34,332 nt of DNA from Akkermansia muciniphila (lineage in GTDB: Bacteria > Verrucomicrobiota > Verrucomicrobiia > Limisphaerales > UBA1100). The notes beneath the pieces were generated by a model. It did not search any database. It saw nothing but the letters and a program-made list of their open reading frames with translations, and had not been told where the DNA came from. The position numbers were made by a program, and so were the translations under genes. Below, one piece after another: positions 1 to 9,215 of this stretch (position 1 is its first letter; each line of letters begins with the position of its first letter). The DNA is taken from the NCBI GenBank assembly GCA_945903605.1, contig CAMDOH010000024.1:1-34332 (forward strand). Direction: 5' to 3'.

Positions 1-587
1 CGCGCGAGATTCGATCCCACCTCCGCTCGCCGTTGAGCCACCGAATCGATGGCAATCGTGATCGCTGGTGGCACGGTGGCGTCATTGATGTTGGGCAGCG
101 ACGCGGTCGTCGGTGTCGTGATTTGAATCAATGTCACCAATGTCCCTTCAGAATTGGTCACTTGATTTGCACTCGACGCACCGAAAAGCGGCACATCATT
201 AAATTTGTGAGCGATCAACTGTCCGTACACCTCTTTCAACTGCGTGAATTCCTTGTTGTACAATTCCCGGTCCTCTGCCGATTTCGATTGGTCCTTGTGA
301 AGCAGCGTCAACTCACCCATCCGCTGCAACACTCTCCCCGTATTCTTCAAAGTCCCTTCCTGAGATTGCATGTACGAACTCATGTTGAGCAAATTGCTCT
401 GCGCCCCATCCAATTGTTCCAGTCGACTCTCCATTCTGGAGGCCACAGCCAGTCCCGCCGCATCATCCCGCGGCTCCACAATGCGGACACCCGAAGAAAT
501 CCGGTTAAGCGACTTTTTAAGATTCGCCTCCGTGGCGCGCAGATTGTTGGCCGTCTGCTGACCGGAGATATTTGTGTTGATGACCAT
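1..587 (-). CDS. fliC: Flagellin, short form (3' end beyond the window)
   Basis: Structural subunit of the flagellar filament, exported by the flagellar type III apparatus. Reading the minus strand from the ATG at 587 gives 195 uninterrupted residues. The N-terminus MVINTNISGQQTANNLRATE, then ISSGVRI (about residues 34-40) and DDAAGLAVASRM (about 45-56), is the classic flagellin D0/D1 signature. Around residue 178 the segment AIDSVAQRRAEVGSNLAR matches the start of the C-terminal D1/D0 helix of flagellins (usual form: RA.LGA...R). Only about 40 residues link the two conserved ends, so the surface D2/D3 region is almost absent and the full protein should be only about 240 residues. The last roughly 45 residues lie outside the window. 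No clear Shine-Dalgarno is visible, and no other flagellar gene is present here. The family call is firm; the symbol is by family only. Confidence 0.93.
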   Translation of the reverse strand, partial: MVINTNISGQQTANNLRATEANLKKSLNRISSGVRIVEPRDDAAGLAVASRMESRLEQLDGAQSNLLNMSSYMQSQEGTLKNTGRVLQRMGELTLLHKDQSKSAEDRELYNKEFTQLKEVYGQLIAHKFNDVPLFGASSANQVTNSEGTLVTLIQITTPTTASLPNINDATVPPAITIAIDSVAQRRAEVGSNLA

Positions 588-588
588 A

Positions 589-720
589 TTATCGAGATGT
601 TGACGGTGTGTTGAACCATTCCGATCCGGCAATAAATGTGGCAATAACACCCACATCCCCATGCTTGGGCACATTTTGCCCTGCCTCAGCCCTGCTGCCA
701 CATTCACTGGTGATTTTCAT
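589..720 (-). CDS. Possible 43-residue small ORF just upstream of flagellin
   Basis: On the minus strand an ATG at 720 opens 43 codons ending in TAA at 591-589, one base before the flagellin ATG. The product starts MKITSECGSRAEAG and ends FNTPSTSR. I recognise no family. Tight abutment to the flagellin start would fit translational coupling or a leader peptide. The same frame continues upstream to an in-frame TGA; before that stop it reads VLALPLLFTLWNAVMA, which looks like the end of a signal peptide. It could therefore also be a broken exported small protein. No convincing ribosome-binding site is visible. It may be non-coding. Confidence 0.2.
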   Translation of the reverse strand: MKITSECGSRAEAGQNVPKHGDVGVIATFIAGSEWFNTPSTSR

Positions 721-881
721 TTCGTATTGCAAATCAGTTTGTAAATACACTTGCGGTCACGCCATCACCGCATTCCACAGGGTAAATAGCAGAGGCAATG
801 CCAGCACACGCTCGATTGAAAGAAGGGCGGAACACCAACAATGGCAGCTATACAAAGTCGCACCTCAACCCGTGAGGGCAG

Positions 882-898
882 CCGCGTGAATCACGCGG
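882..898. promoter_or_regulatory. Perfect 7-bp inverted repeat in the divergent promoter region
   Basis: CCGCGTG, a 3-base spacer AAT, then CACGCGG. It lies about 110 bases before the isomerase-like gene, with no T-run on either side, so it looks more like an operator than a terminator. The regulator is unknown. Confidence 0.3.
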
Positions 899-1007
899 AG
901 GCGAGCATCTCAAATCGAACACGCACGCTGCGGCAAAATCGCAGGCGCTTTTTGCATTGATTGCGGAGGGTTGCCTGTTACTTTTTCCCGCGCTCCGGAA
1001 AAATATT

Positions 1008-2051
<1,044 letters not shown>

Positions 2052-2097
2052 TTTCAGCACAACGAACTTTTCAACTTTCAACCCACCCGAAAAACTT

Positions 2098-3246
2098 ATG
2101 GCAAAGAAACCACTCCGCATCGGCATCGTTGGCTACGGCTTCATGGGCCGCACGCACTCGAACGCGTACGCCAAGGTCGGTCACTTCTTCGATCTCGGCC
2201 ACGAGGTCATCATGCAGGCGGCCTGCGCCCGCAATGAGGAGAAGCTGCAGGCGTTCGCTTCCCAGTGGGGCTGGCAGACCATCGAGACCGACTGGCGCAA
2301 GCTCGTCGAGCGCGACGACATCGACGTCATCGACATCTGCACTCCGAACGATTCGCACGCGGAGATAGCCATCGCCGCGGCCAAGCACGGCAAAGGCATC
2401 CTCTGCGAGAAGCCGCTCGGTCTGAACGGTCCGCAAGCCGAGAAGATGCTCGCCGCCGTGCAGAAGGCCAAAGTGCCGAACATGGTTTGGTACAACTACC
2501 GCCGCTGCCCCGCCGTCACGCTCGCCAAGCAACTCGTCGACGAAGGCAAGCTCGGGAAGATTTTCCATTACCGCGCCAACTTCCTTCAAGACTGGACCAT
2601 CAACGCCGATCTTCCGCAGGGCGGCGCGGGTCTCTGGCGTCTGGACGCCAAGGTCGCCGGCAGCGGCGTCACCGGCGATCTACTAGCTCATTGCATCGAC
2701 ACCGCCATGTGGCTCAACGGCGGCGTGAAGGACGTCACCGCGATGACGGAGACGTTCATCAAAGAACGCAAGCACGTCGAGACCGGCAAGGTGCAGAAGG
2801 TCACCATCGACGACGCGAGCGCGTTCCTCTGCCATTTCAACAACGGTTCGCTCGGCCTCTTCGAGTCCACCCGCTACGCCCGCGGCCACAAGGCGCTCTA
2901 CACCCTCGAGATCAACGGCGAGAACATGAGCCTCAAGTGGGACCTGCACGACCTGCATCGCCTGCAGATTTTCGATTACAAGGACGAGGGCAAAGAGCGC
3001 GGCTGGAAGAGCGTCCACGTCTCCGATGGCGACCAGCCGTACATGAAACACTGGTGGGTGCCCGGCCTGCAGATCGGTTACGAGCACAGCTTCGTTCACC
3101 AAGTGGCGGACTTCGTGAAGGGTCTGGACACTGGCAAGCCCGCCGGCCCGACCTTCAAGGACGGCCTCGCCACCGACTACGTCACCGACGCTGTGCTCAA
3201 GAGCGCCAAGACCAAGCGCTGGGAAAAAGTGAAGCAGATGAAGTAA
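2098..3246 (+). CDS. Gfo/Idh/MocA family NAD(P)-dependent sugar dehydrogenase
   Basis: A 382-residue cytoplasmic oxidoreductase. The N-terminal Rossmann fold carries GIVGYGFMG (residues 9-17, a GxGxxG dinucleotide site). ILCEKPLG holds the family E-K-P motif (E104, K105, P106), where the lysine is catalytic. In the C-terminal sheet domain [13 protein letters not shown] supplies the D194/H198 pair usual for sugar substrates. There is no signal peptide, so it is not one of the Tat-exported relatives common in these phyla. It follows the isomerase-like gene in the same orientation and ends in a strong terminator, so the two probably form one transcript. Its codons end in C or G more often than those of the genes after about 3350, which may reflect high expression or a different origin. 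The substrate is unknown: a sugar, cyclitol or glycoside. Confidence 0.9.
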   Translation: MAKKPLRIGIVGYGFMGRTHSNAYAKVGHFFDLGHEVIMQAACARNEEKLQAFASQWGWQTIETDWRKLVERDDIDVIDICTPNDSHAEIAIAAAKHGKGILCEKPLGLNGPQAEKMLAAVQKAKVPNMVWYNYRRCPAVTLAKQLVDEGKLGKIFHYRANFLQDWTINADLPQGGAGLWRLDAKVAGSGVTGDLLAHCIDTAMWLNGGVKDVTAMTETFIKERKHVETGKVQKVTIDDASAFLCHFNNGSLGLFESTRYARGHKALYTLEINGENMSLKWDLHDLHRLQIFDYKDEGKERGWKSVHVSDGDQPYMKHWWVPGLQIGYEHSFVHQVADFVKGLDTGKPAGPTFKDGLATDYVTDAVLKSAKTKRWEKVKQMK

Positions 3247-3263
3247 CCACCGAAATAATTCAC

Positions 3264-3301
3264 AAAAGCCGGACGCCATTCCAAGCGCCCGGCTTTTTTT
3301 T
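3264..3301 (+). terminator. Rho-independent terminator after the Gfo/Idh/MocA gene
   Basis: AAAAGCCGG (3264-3272) pairs with CCGGCTTTT (3289-3297) around a 16-base loop that can pair further (GC-rich ends), and the downstream arm runs into a T-tract. It lies 17 bases past the stop codon. Confidence 0.85.
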
Positions 3302-3381
3302 GTGCAGACACAAATCTAATTGATAAAAAAACTTGGCACTCCGTCCAAGTGTTGCTTTATTGCGCGGGCTTTTTGAAAAAC

Positions 3382-3783
3382 ATGAAACGAATGATCCAAA
3401 CCGGAATGATCGCGAGCGCCTTGTTGGCCATCGTGATGGTCGTCAATGCAGCCATCGACAAAACCAAACTGCCACCAGCTGCCAAGAAAACTGGCGTCAC
3501 ATTTGACAAAGACATCAAGCCGCTGTTTGAAGCCTCGTGCGTGAAATGCCACGGCTCCGAAAAGCAAAAGGCCAAGCTGCGTCTGGATACGTTGCCCGCA
3601 GTCATGCGCGGCGGCGAGAGCGGCAAAGCCATCGAAGTTGGGAAAAGCGCCGACAGCCGGATTATCCATGCCTCCTCTGGACTGGACGCCGATACCGCGA
3701 TGCCGCCCGAAGGAAAAGCCAAGCCGCTATCGCCTGAAGAGATTGGCCTCATTCGCGCTTGGATCGATCAAGGCGCCAAGTAA
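3382..3783 (+). CDS. Small exported planctomycete-type cytochrome c (PSCyt1-like)
   Basis: A 133-residue protein with an N-terminal signal or anchor (hydrophobic residues 9-22, MIASALLAIVMVVNA), then one c-type heme motif CVKCH (C53, C56, H57). The context FDKDIKPLFEASCVKCHG and the later TAMPPEGK are the hallmarks of the planctomycete cytochrome C domain (PF07635). In larger proteins this domain is fused to DUF1549/DUF1553; here it stands alone. ATG 3382 is preferred to the in-frame TTG at 3349 because it puts the signal peptide at the N-terminus. It is bracketed by terminators, so it is probably transcribed alone. The expected role is heme-based electron transfer in the periplasm; the partner is unknown. 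Confidence 0.82.
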   Translation: MKRMIQTGMIASALLAIVMVVNAAIDKTKLPPAAKKTGVTFDKDIKPLFEASCVKCHGSEKQKAKLRLDTLPAVMRGGESGKAIEVGKSADSRIIHASSGLDADTAMPPEGKAKPLSPEEIGLIRAWIDQGAK

Positions 3784-3806
3784 TCCTGTCCCCATTTAGC
3801 AGAAAC

Positions 3807-3836
3807 AAAAGCAGCCCTCAGGCTGCTTTTTCTTTT
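3807..3836 (+). terminator. Rho-independent terminator after the small cytochrome
   Basis: AAAAGCAGCC, a CTCA loop, then GGCTGCTTTT: a perfect 10-bp stem with T-rich sequence after it, 23 bases beyond the stop codon. Confidence 0.92.
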
Positions 3837-4023
3837 CAATCTGAGTGGTGACCACTGGCATTGCCCGAGTCTCTGCCCTATTTCTCGGCGTCCATCAGCA
3901 CCCGCAGTTCTTCGTCCGCCTTTTGTTCTGCACACCTGCCAGGGGCATCAACATTCGTTCAACCTTGGGTTGACAATCATGTCTGCCAGAGTTGAATCGG
4001 GGCGCAACCACTGGAACAAAATC

Positions 4024-5529
4024 ATGCGCACTTTCTCATTGTCTGTCCCGGTCGTCCTGGCTGCATTGTTTCTTGTGGCCGACACGCGCGCGGCCGAGCC
4101 GTTATGGGCCGGTGTCGCGAAGGTGGACATCACGCACAAAGAAGCCGGGCCAGCCAATGATCCCTTGTATGTGAAGGCGCTGGCGCTGCGGCAGGGAACC
4201 CACTCCGTGGTCCTCATCACGGTGGACGCCGTGGCCATCGGCGGGATTGGCCATATTCGGAATGATTATCTGCCCAATGTCCGCGCGGCGTTGCGCAAGG
4301 GGTTTAACATCGCGCCCGAGCACGTGCTCATCAATGCCAGTCATTGTCACGGCGTGGTGTGCGCGGATGTGGAGGCGCGCACGGTGCAGGCGGTGACAGC
4401 GGCTTTCAAAGAGATGGTGCCGGTGAAGGCGGGCGCGGGCGTGGGCCATGAGGATCGCATCATGGAAAACCGCAGGCTCAGATTGAAGAATGGCCGCGAG
4501 GCCGATGTGCGCCACGCCTATTCGCTGCCGCCCGATGAAGCGGTGGCGGGCATCGGCCCGGTGGATCCGGAAATCGGCATCCTGCGACTGGACCGCGCCA
4601 ATGGCCGTCCGCTGGCGGTGGTGTATAATTTTGCGATTCATCCCATCCAAGGCGTGCCGGGCAAGGGCAACACGGCCGACATCACGGGCTTTGCCTCCGC
4701 GACCATCGAGGAGCAGTTGGGCGAGGGCGCGATGGCGTTCTTCGTGCAGGGTTGCGCGGGCGACATCAACCCGGTGCAATACAAGGACACGCACAACCCG
4801 CGCGATGCCGAGCCACTGGGAATGATGCTGGGCCTGCGCACGCTCAAGGCGTTTAAGCAAATCTCCGTCAAGGAAGCCGCCCCGCTGAAAGTGATTCACC
4901 AAACGCTGGTGCTGCCTCGTGCCGACCTCGTGCCACACATCGAGGCGTTGCAAACCGAGCAGACGCGCCTGATGCAATCGCTCAAAGGCACGAGCCTCAA
5001 TCTGAAAACCTTCATGCCGCTGGCCGTGAAATATGGACTGGCAGCCGAGTTTCCCTCCGCCTCTTCCCACCGCTATCTGCACGAGCAGCGGCTGGGCAAA
5101 GACGGGCTCGCCAAGCTCGACGCCGAGAACCGCACGAACCTATTCCAGTACATCGCCAACATCCACACGATGGAAGAGCTGACGCGCGTGAACACCAATC
5201 TGGCACTGCTGAAAATGCACCACGCGCAGAATGTGGCCGCTGGCAAAAAGACGCTCGACGCCGAAGTGATGGGGCTGCGCATCGGCGATTTTGTGCTCGT
5301 CAGTTTTCCCGGCGAGTTGACCGTGCAGATCGGGCTGAACATCAAGAAGCGGTCGCCGCATGACTACACCTTTGTTGCCGGCTATTCCAACGGCTACATT
5401 TATTATTCGCCCACCGCCGAGCAGCTCAAGAATCGCGGGCACGCGCAGGAAGACAGCGACTGCCTGCTCGCGCCCGAATGGCAAAAACTTTTTGAGGACA
5501 AAGCCGCCGAGTTGCTCAAGAAGCTGTAG
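4024..5529 (+). CDS. Neutral/alkaline ceramidase-like secreted protein
   Basis: A 501-residue exported protein with a Sec signal peptide (MRTFSLSVPVVLAALFLVAD, cleavage near TRA-AE). The body resembles the N-terminal catalytic part of neutral ceramidases (PF04734): WAGVAKVDIT near the start, INASHCHGVV (counterpart of the zinc-binding T-H-T-H segment) and FVQGCAGDINPV (counterpart of the family GDVSPN segment). Many planctomycete and verrucomicrobial genomes carry such shortened homologues with no shown ceramidase activity, so hydrolysis of ceramide or another amide or ester is only a family inference. The start at 4024 is chosen for the signal peptide. In-frame starts at 3970 (TTG, itself part of a TTGACA box) and 3979 would bury it behind a polar extension. 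Confidence 0.78.
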   Translation: MRTFSLSVPVVLAALFLVADTRAAEPLWAGVAKVDITHKEAGPANDPLYVKALALRQGTHSVVLITVDAVAIGGIGHIRNDYLPNVRAALRKGFNIAPEHVLINASHCHGVVCADVEARTVQAVTAAFKEMVPVKAGAGVGHEDRIMENRRLRLKNGREADVRHAYSLPPDEAVAGIGPVDPEIGILRLDRANGRPLAVVYNFAIHPIQGVPGKGNTADITGFASATIEEQLGEGAMAFFVQGCAGDINPVQYKDTHNPRDAEPLGMMLGLRTLKAFKQISVKEAAPLKVIHQTLVLPRADLVPHIEALQTEQTRLMQSLKGTSLNLKTFMPLAVKYGLAAEFPSASSHRYLHEQRLGKDGLAKLDAENRTNLFQYIANIHTMEELTRVNTNLALLKMHHAQNVAAGKKTLDAEVMGLRIGDFVLVSFPGELTVQIGLNIKKRSPHDYTFVAGYSNGYIYYSPTAEQLKNRGHAQEDSDCLLAPEWQKLFEDKAAELLKKL

Positions 5530-5586
5530 CCTTGCAGGTGGCCGCAGTCTTCACTAATCTGGCAACACTCAAAATCCAAACTGCCC

Positions 5587-6009
5587 ATGCAATTCTCCGA
5601 GCTCAACTACCCCGCCATCCTCGTCACCGGCCTGGTCGTATACTCACTGGGCGGCCTGTGGTTTTCGCCAAAAGTCTTCCTCAAGCCGTGGATTGCCGAA
5701 CTGAAAATCGGTCAGGAGGAAATCGACCAGTGCAAGACCAAGGGAATGGGCGTTACGATGACCCTGACGTTTCTCATGTCGATGATGGAGGTGTTTGTGC
5801 TGGCCATCGCGTTGAAGGCGATGAACTGCGCCAGCCCCGCTTGTGGCGCGGGCACGGGCCTGATGCTGGGCGTCGGCTTCACCGCCATGCCCATCGCCAT
5901 CAACCACCTCTTCGAGCGGCACTCGCTGCGATTCTTCCTCATTACCGCAGGCTACCCTGTCGTGTCCTTGACGATCGCGGGCGCAGTTCTGGCGGCGTGG
6001 CCGAAGTGA
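5587..6009 (+). CDS. DUF1761 family integral membrane protein
   Basis: A 140-residue protein with four predicted membrane segments (about residues 8-27, 56-77, 88-106 and 114-136). The N-terminal pattern NYPAILVTGLVVYSLGGLWFSPKVF, with a glycine- and tryptophan-containing first helix, a short amphipathic region and K-W-I, matches the DUF1761 family (function unknown). It starts 57 bases after the ceramidase-like gene and could be co-transcribed with it. No catalytic motif is visible. Confidence 0.72.
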   Translation: MQFSELNYPAILVTGLVVYSLGGLWFSPKVFLKPWIAELKIGQEEIDQCKTKGMGVTMTLTFLMSMMEVFVLAIALKAMNCASPACGAGTGLMLGVGFTAMPIAINHLFERHSLRFFLITAGYPVVSLTIAGAVLAAWPK

Positions 6010-6108
6010 GTGGGTGCTATTGAAGCTGTAGTGAAGCGGTTCTTTGTTTGTCGGTGATTGACCTCGTCACTCAGAAATGAAATGACAACGGCACGAACCA
6101 CTCCAATC

Positions 6109-7317
6109 ATGAAATTACTAATGACACTTTCCATCTTGGCGGCTTTTCCGCTTGCCGCCGCGCCGACCAAATCCATTCATTCCCAGCCCTCATTCGTGCT
6201 CGAAACCAAAGAGGTTGGCCTGGCTGTGACGGCGTTGGGCGGACACATGGCGCCGGTCACTTTCTTTCGCGGCAGCGCCAAGCCGGTGCAGCCGTATCAC
6301 ATCAGTCCGTGGCAGTTTGAAAAGGCCAGCAAGATGCCCGTGCCGGTGTTGGTGCCGCTGCGCGGTGATTTTTTCTGCATGCCATTCGGTGGTAATTCGG
6401 AAGTGGTCGCGGGAGAAAAGCATCCGCCGCATGGCGAGGTGGCCGGTTCAAAATGGGGCAACGCAACTGTCCAGAAAAACGGCGCAGTCACCACGCTCTC
6501 GATGTCGCTCGAAACAACCGCTCGCAAAGGCAGGGTGACAAAAGAGCTTTCGTTGGTGGAGGGCGAGAATGTGGTTTATTCGCGGCACATCATTTCGGGG
6601 TTCGCCGGCAACGTCCCTTTGGGACATCACGCCACGCTGTCCATGCCGGAGAAAGAAGGAGCGGTGCGGCTGGCCACGAGCGCGATTCAATTTGGCATGA
6701 CGTATCCGGGAATCTTCGGCGATCCAAAATCGCGCGAGTATCAATCGCTTTTGCCCGGCGCCAAATGGAGTGATCTAGCGAAGGTTCCCGTGGCGTGGAA
6801 GGAACAGCCCGACGCCAATCTCACGCAGTTGCCCGCGCGATTCGGCTATGCGGATCTGGTACAGATTTTCAACGAGCCTGCGGAAAAGTCGGGCGGCCCA
6901 GCATGGACGGCTGCCACTTTTCAGGACGAAGGTTTTCTTTGGTTCTCGCTCAAGGATCAAGCGGTGCTGCGCTCGACTGTTTTCTGGATTGAGAATCACG
7001 GGCGTCACGGTCATCCGTGGAACGGCCGCAATAACTGTCTGGGTCTTGAAGATGTCACCGCTCATTTCGCGGATGGATTGGCGACATCGACGAGCGAAAA
7101 CGTGCTGACCAAAGCGGGCATGGTGACGGCCATCAAACTGAGCGCCGATCAACCGACTTCGGTGAACTACATACAAGGCGCCGTAAAAATCCCGGCCGGA
7201 TTTGAAAACGTGAAGTCGCTCGAGTTTACTCCGGGTGCGGTCACTTTTATTTCCACAACGGGAAAGCGCGTGACGGCTCCTGTTCGTCATGAGTTCCTGA
7301 AAACCGGCAAGCTCTGA
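6109..7317 (+). CDS. Secreted galactose-mutarotase-like protein of unknown function
   Basis: A 402-residue exported protein. The signal peptide MKLLMTLSILAAFPLAAAPT begins at ATG 6109; in-frame starts further up (6058, 6082) would add a polar tail before it. The body opens with VGLAVTALGGHMAPVTF, like the first strands of aldose 1-epimerase (mutarotase-like) sandwiches. It keeps HISPW, HPPHGEVAG and NHGRHGHPWNGRNNCLG, His-rich loops that could bind a sugar. It resembles uncharacterised planctomycete and verrucomicrobial proteins of this fold rather than true GalM. It lies just upstream of a sugar ABC importer, which fits a carbohydrate role. Moderate certainty for the fold, low for function. 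Confidence 0.6.
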   Translation: MKLLMTLSILAAFPLAAAPTKSIHSQPSFVLETKEVGLAVTALGGHMAPVTFFRGSAKPVQPYHISPWQFEKASKMPVPVLVPLRGDFFCMPFGGNSEVVAGEKHPPHGEVAGSKWGNATVQKNGAVTTLSMSLETTARKGRVTKELSLVEGENVVYSRHIISGFAGNVPLGHHATLSMPEKEGAVRLATSAIQFGMTYPGIFGDPKSREYQSLLPGAKWSDLAKVPVAWKEQPDANLTQLPARFGYADLVQIFNEPAEKSGGPAWTAATFQDEGFLWFSLKDQAVLRSTVFWIENHGRHGHPWNGRNNCLGLEDVTAHFADGLATSTSENVLTKAGMVTAIKLSADQPTSVNYIQGAVKIPAGFENVKSLEFTPGAVTFISTTGKRVTAPVRHEFLKTGKL

Positions 7318-7353
7318 TCCAGAAATCAAACGGCCCAACATCACAAAATAAAT

Positions 7354-8337
7354 ATGAAACAGAATCTCCTGTTGCTCGCAGTGGCCTCGGCCATTTTCAT
7401 CGGTTGCGGCAAGCCTGCCGCTGACAACGAAGGGGCAACGCCCGCACCCAAGCCCACGGCCAAATCCAAAGGCACAATCGGAGTCTCGCTGCTGACGTTG
7501 GACAATCCGTTTTTCAAAATCATCGGCGATAACATCACGGCCGAGGCGCGCAAGCGCGGTTACGACACCATCGTCGTCAGCGCGGACAAGGATATTGCCA
7601 AGCAGGGCAACCAGGTGAAGGACTTCATTGTAAAGCGCGTGAGCGCGATTGTTCTCAGCCCGGCAGATGCCAAGTCCATCGTGCCGATCATCCAGGAAGC
7701 GAACACGGCGGGCATCCCGATTTTCACCGTGGATATTCCGTGCAACGAGCCGGGCGTGAAAATCGTCACTCAAATTGCCACCGACAATTTCGGCGGCGGA
7801 AAAGAAGCCGGTGCAGCGATGATCGAAAAGCTGGGACAGAACGGCGGCAAGGTGGCGGTGCTTCATTTCAAGCAGGCGCAATCTTGCATCCTGCGCGTGA
7901 AAGGATTTCGCGAGGTGATCGATGCGCACAATGCCAGTGGCAAAGCCAAGATTGAGATCGTGACCGAACTCGAAAGTGGCGGCGCGAAAGACATCGGCTA
8001 CAAAGCGGCAGAGGACGCCTTGCAAGCGCATCCGGACATGCGCGGCATCTTCGCCATCAACGATCCCGCAGCACTCGGCGCGCGCGCGGCGCTCGAAAAA
8101 GCAAACAAGGCCGATCAAGTCACGCTCGTCGGTTTTGACGGAATGCCCGAAGGAAAACAGGCGATCAAAGAAGGCAAGATTTACGCCGATCCGATCCAGT
8201 TCCCCGACAGGATGGGCGTACAGATTGTCGATGCCATCATCCGCCATTCCAAAGGAGAAACACTTCCTGCTGAGATGCTCATTCCCACGAGCCTATATCG
8301 CAAGTCGGACGCCGACAAAGATCCGACTCTGAAATAA
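7354..8337 (+). CDS. Sugar ABC transporter substrate-binding lipoprotein (ribose-type)
   Basis: A 327-residue periplasmic binding protein of the RbsB-like, LacI-type fold (Peripla_BP_4). The signal ends IFIGC with Cys18 as probable lipid anchor, then a Pro/Ala/Lys-rich linker. The mature part starts GTIGVSLLTLDNPFFKIIGD, the standard first strand of ribose, galactose and allose binding proteins. Later ADAKSIVPIIQEANTAGIPIFTVD and GIFAINDPAALGARAALEKA fit the hinge and second-lobe motifs. It would deliver a monosaccharide or cyclitol to the importer at 9212-12025. It is the first gene of that cluster; the ATG follows AT-rich AAAATAAAT with no Shine-Dalgarno. The ligand cannot be predicted. Confidence 0.92.
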   Translation: MKQNLLLLAVASAIFIGCGKPAADNEGATPAPKPTAKSKGTIGVSLLTLDNPFFKIIGDNITAEARKRGYDTIVVSADKDIAKQGNQVKDFIVKRVSAIVLSPADAKSIVPIIQEANTAGIPIFTVDIPCNEPGVKIVTQIATDNFGGGKEAGAAMIEKLGQNGGKVAVLHFKQAQSCILRVKGFREVIDAHNASGKAKIEIVTELESGGAKDIGYKAAEDALQAHPDMRGIFAINDPAALGARAALEKANKADQVTLVGFDGMPEGKQAIKEGKIYADPIQFPDRMGVQIVDAIIRHSKGETLPAEMLIPTSLYRKSDADKDPTLK

Positions 8338-8360
8338 TCCTTCGCCCGACGCTGGCAATC

Positions 8361-9215
8361 ATGTCGCAGTCATCCAACTTTTGCCCGGCGCTGGTCGGCT
8401 CGATGTCGCAAGGGGCAGCGGGCAATCCCACCGTCGCCATGATGGAAGCGGCCTTCGCTCATCATCAGCTTGATTGGCGATACATCAACATGGAAGTGTC
8501 TCCCGAAGAACTCGGCGCGGCCGTGCGCGGCGCAAAAAGCATGGGCTACCGAGGTTTCAATTGCAGCCTGCCACACAAAGTCACCGTCATCGAGCACCTC
8601 GATGGGCTTGGCGAATCGGCGGCGCTGATGGGAGCCGTGAACTGTGTTGTGCGCCGTGGCGACCGGTTCATTGGCGAGAACACCGATGGCAAAGGGTTTC
8701 TAAAATCACTGGAGTCGATCACCGTCGCACGCGGCAAATCCGTCGTCTTGTTCGGCTCGGGCGGAGCAGCGCGGGCCATCGCGGTCGAGCTTGCTTTGGC
8801 TGGTGCGAAGAAGATCACGATTGTGAACCGCACACAGGAACGCGGCGCAGAATTGGCCGCGCTGTTGCGTGACAAATTGAAGATCGAAAGCGGATGGGTC
8901 CACTGGAGCGGAACTTTTTTTGTACCTGCCGGAACCGACATCGTGATCAACGCCACTTCCATCGGCTTATACGATGCCGAGGCGCGGCTGGATATCGACA
9001 CCGACTCGCTGCAGCCGGGAATGGTCGTCGCCGACGTGATCGGTAATCCACCCCGCACGCGATGGATTCGCGATGCCCAATCGCGTGGTTGCGCGGCGCT
9101 CGATGGATTGGGAATGCTGGTCAATCAAGGCATCATTGGCGTGCAATACTGGACTGGCATTGAACCCGATGCCGTTGTCATGCGTCGCGCCCTGGAAAAA
9201 TCTCTCGGCCTGTGA
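8361..9215 (+). CDS. Shikimate/quinate dehydrogenase-like oxidoreductase
   Basis: A 284-residue protein with the AroE two-domain fold. It keeps the catalytic Lys/Asp pair (K73 in SLPHK, D109 in GENTDGKGF), GAVNC (about 91-95) and an NADP-type Rossmann site, GSGGAARAI (132-140) with NRTQER (156-161), whose NRT motif usually marks NADP use. The C-terminus has GLGMLVNQGIIGVQYWTG, like AroE's Q-containing substrate loop. The N-terminal S-x-S substrate motif in its usual context (hSlSP..hN) is not present: the corresponding stretch is GSMSQGAAGNPTVAMMEAAF, and NVTiPHK is NCSLPHK. It sits between the binding protein and the ATPase of a sugar importer and overlaps the ATPase start. It may act on the imported cyclitol or polyol rather than in aromatic synthesis (inference). 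Confidence 0.82.
   Translation: MSQSSNFCPALVGSMSQGAAGNPTVAMMEAAFAHHQLDWRYINMEVSPEELGAAVRGAKSMGYRGFNCSLPHKVTVIEHLDGLGESAALMGAVNCVVRRGDRFIGENTDGKGFLKSLESITVARGKSVVLFGSGGAARAIAVELALAGAKKITIVNRTQERGAELAALLRDKLKIESGWVHWSGTFFVPAGTDIVINATSIGLYDAEARLDIDTDSLQPGMVVADVIGNPPRTRWIRDAQSRGCAALDGLGMLVNQGIIGVQYWTGIEPDAVVMRRALEKSLGL

Larger units (their letters stand above)
588..1007. other. Divergent intergenic region
   Basis: About 420 bases separate the divergent starts of flagellin (587, minus) and the isomerase-like gene (1008, plus), so promoters for both should lie here. I found no clear sigma-28 or sigma-54 flagellar promoter. The only things to note are the doubtful small minus-strand ORF at 589-720 and a perfect palindrome at 882-898. 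Confidence 0.5.

Noticed and set aside
608-889. A 93-codon plus-strand frame upstream of the isomerase-like gene
   Set aside because: Composition is low-complexity and Cys/His/Pro-rich, it has no family resemblance, no ribosome-binding site, and it covers the likely divergent promoter region.
3844-3856. Short palindrome AGTGGT-G-ACCACT after the small cytochrome
   Set aside because: Perfect but only 6 bp per arm and isolated; expected by chance in a window this size.
6775-8247. A 490-codon minus-strand frame
   Set aside because: It lies antisense to two well-supported genes (mutarotase-like protein and sugar-binding lipoprotein) and its translation is rich in Arg, His and Asp, typical of an antisense shadow.
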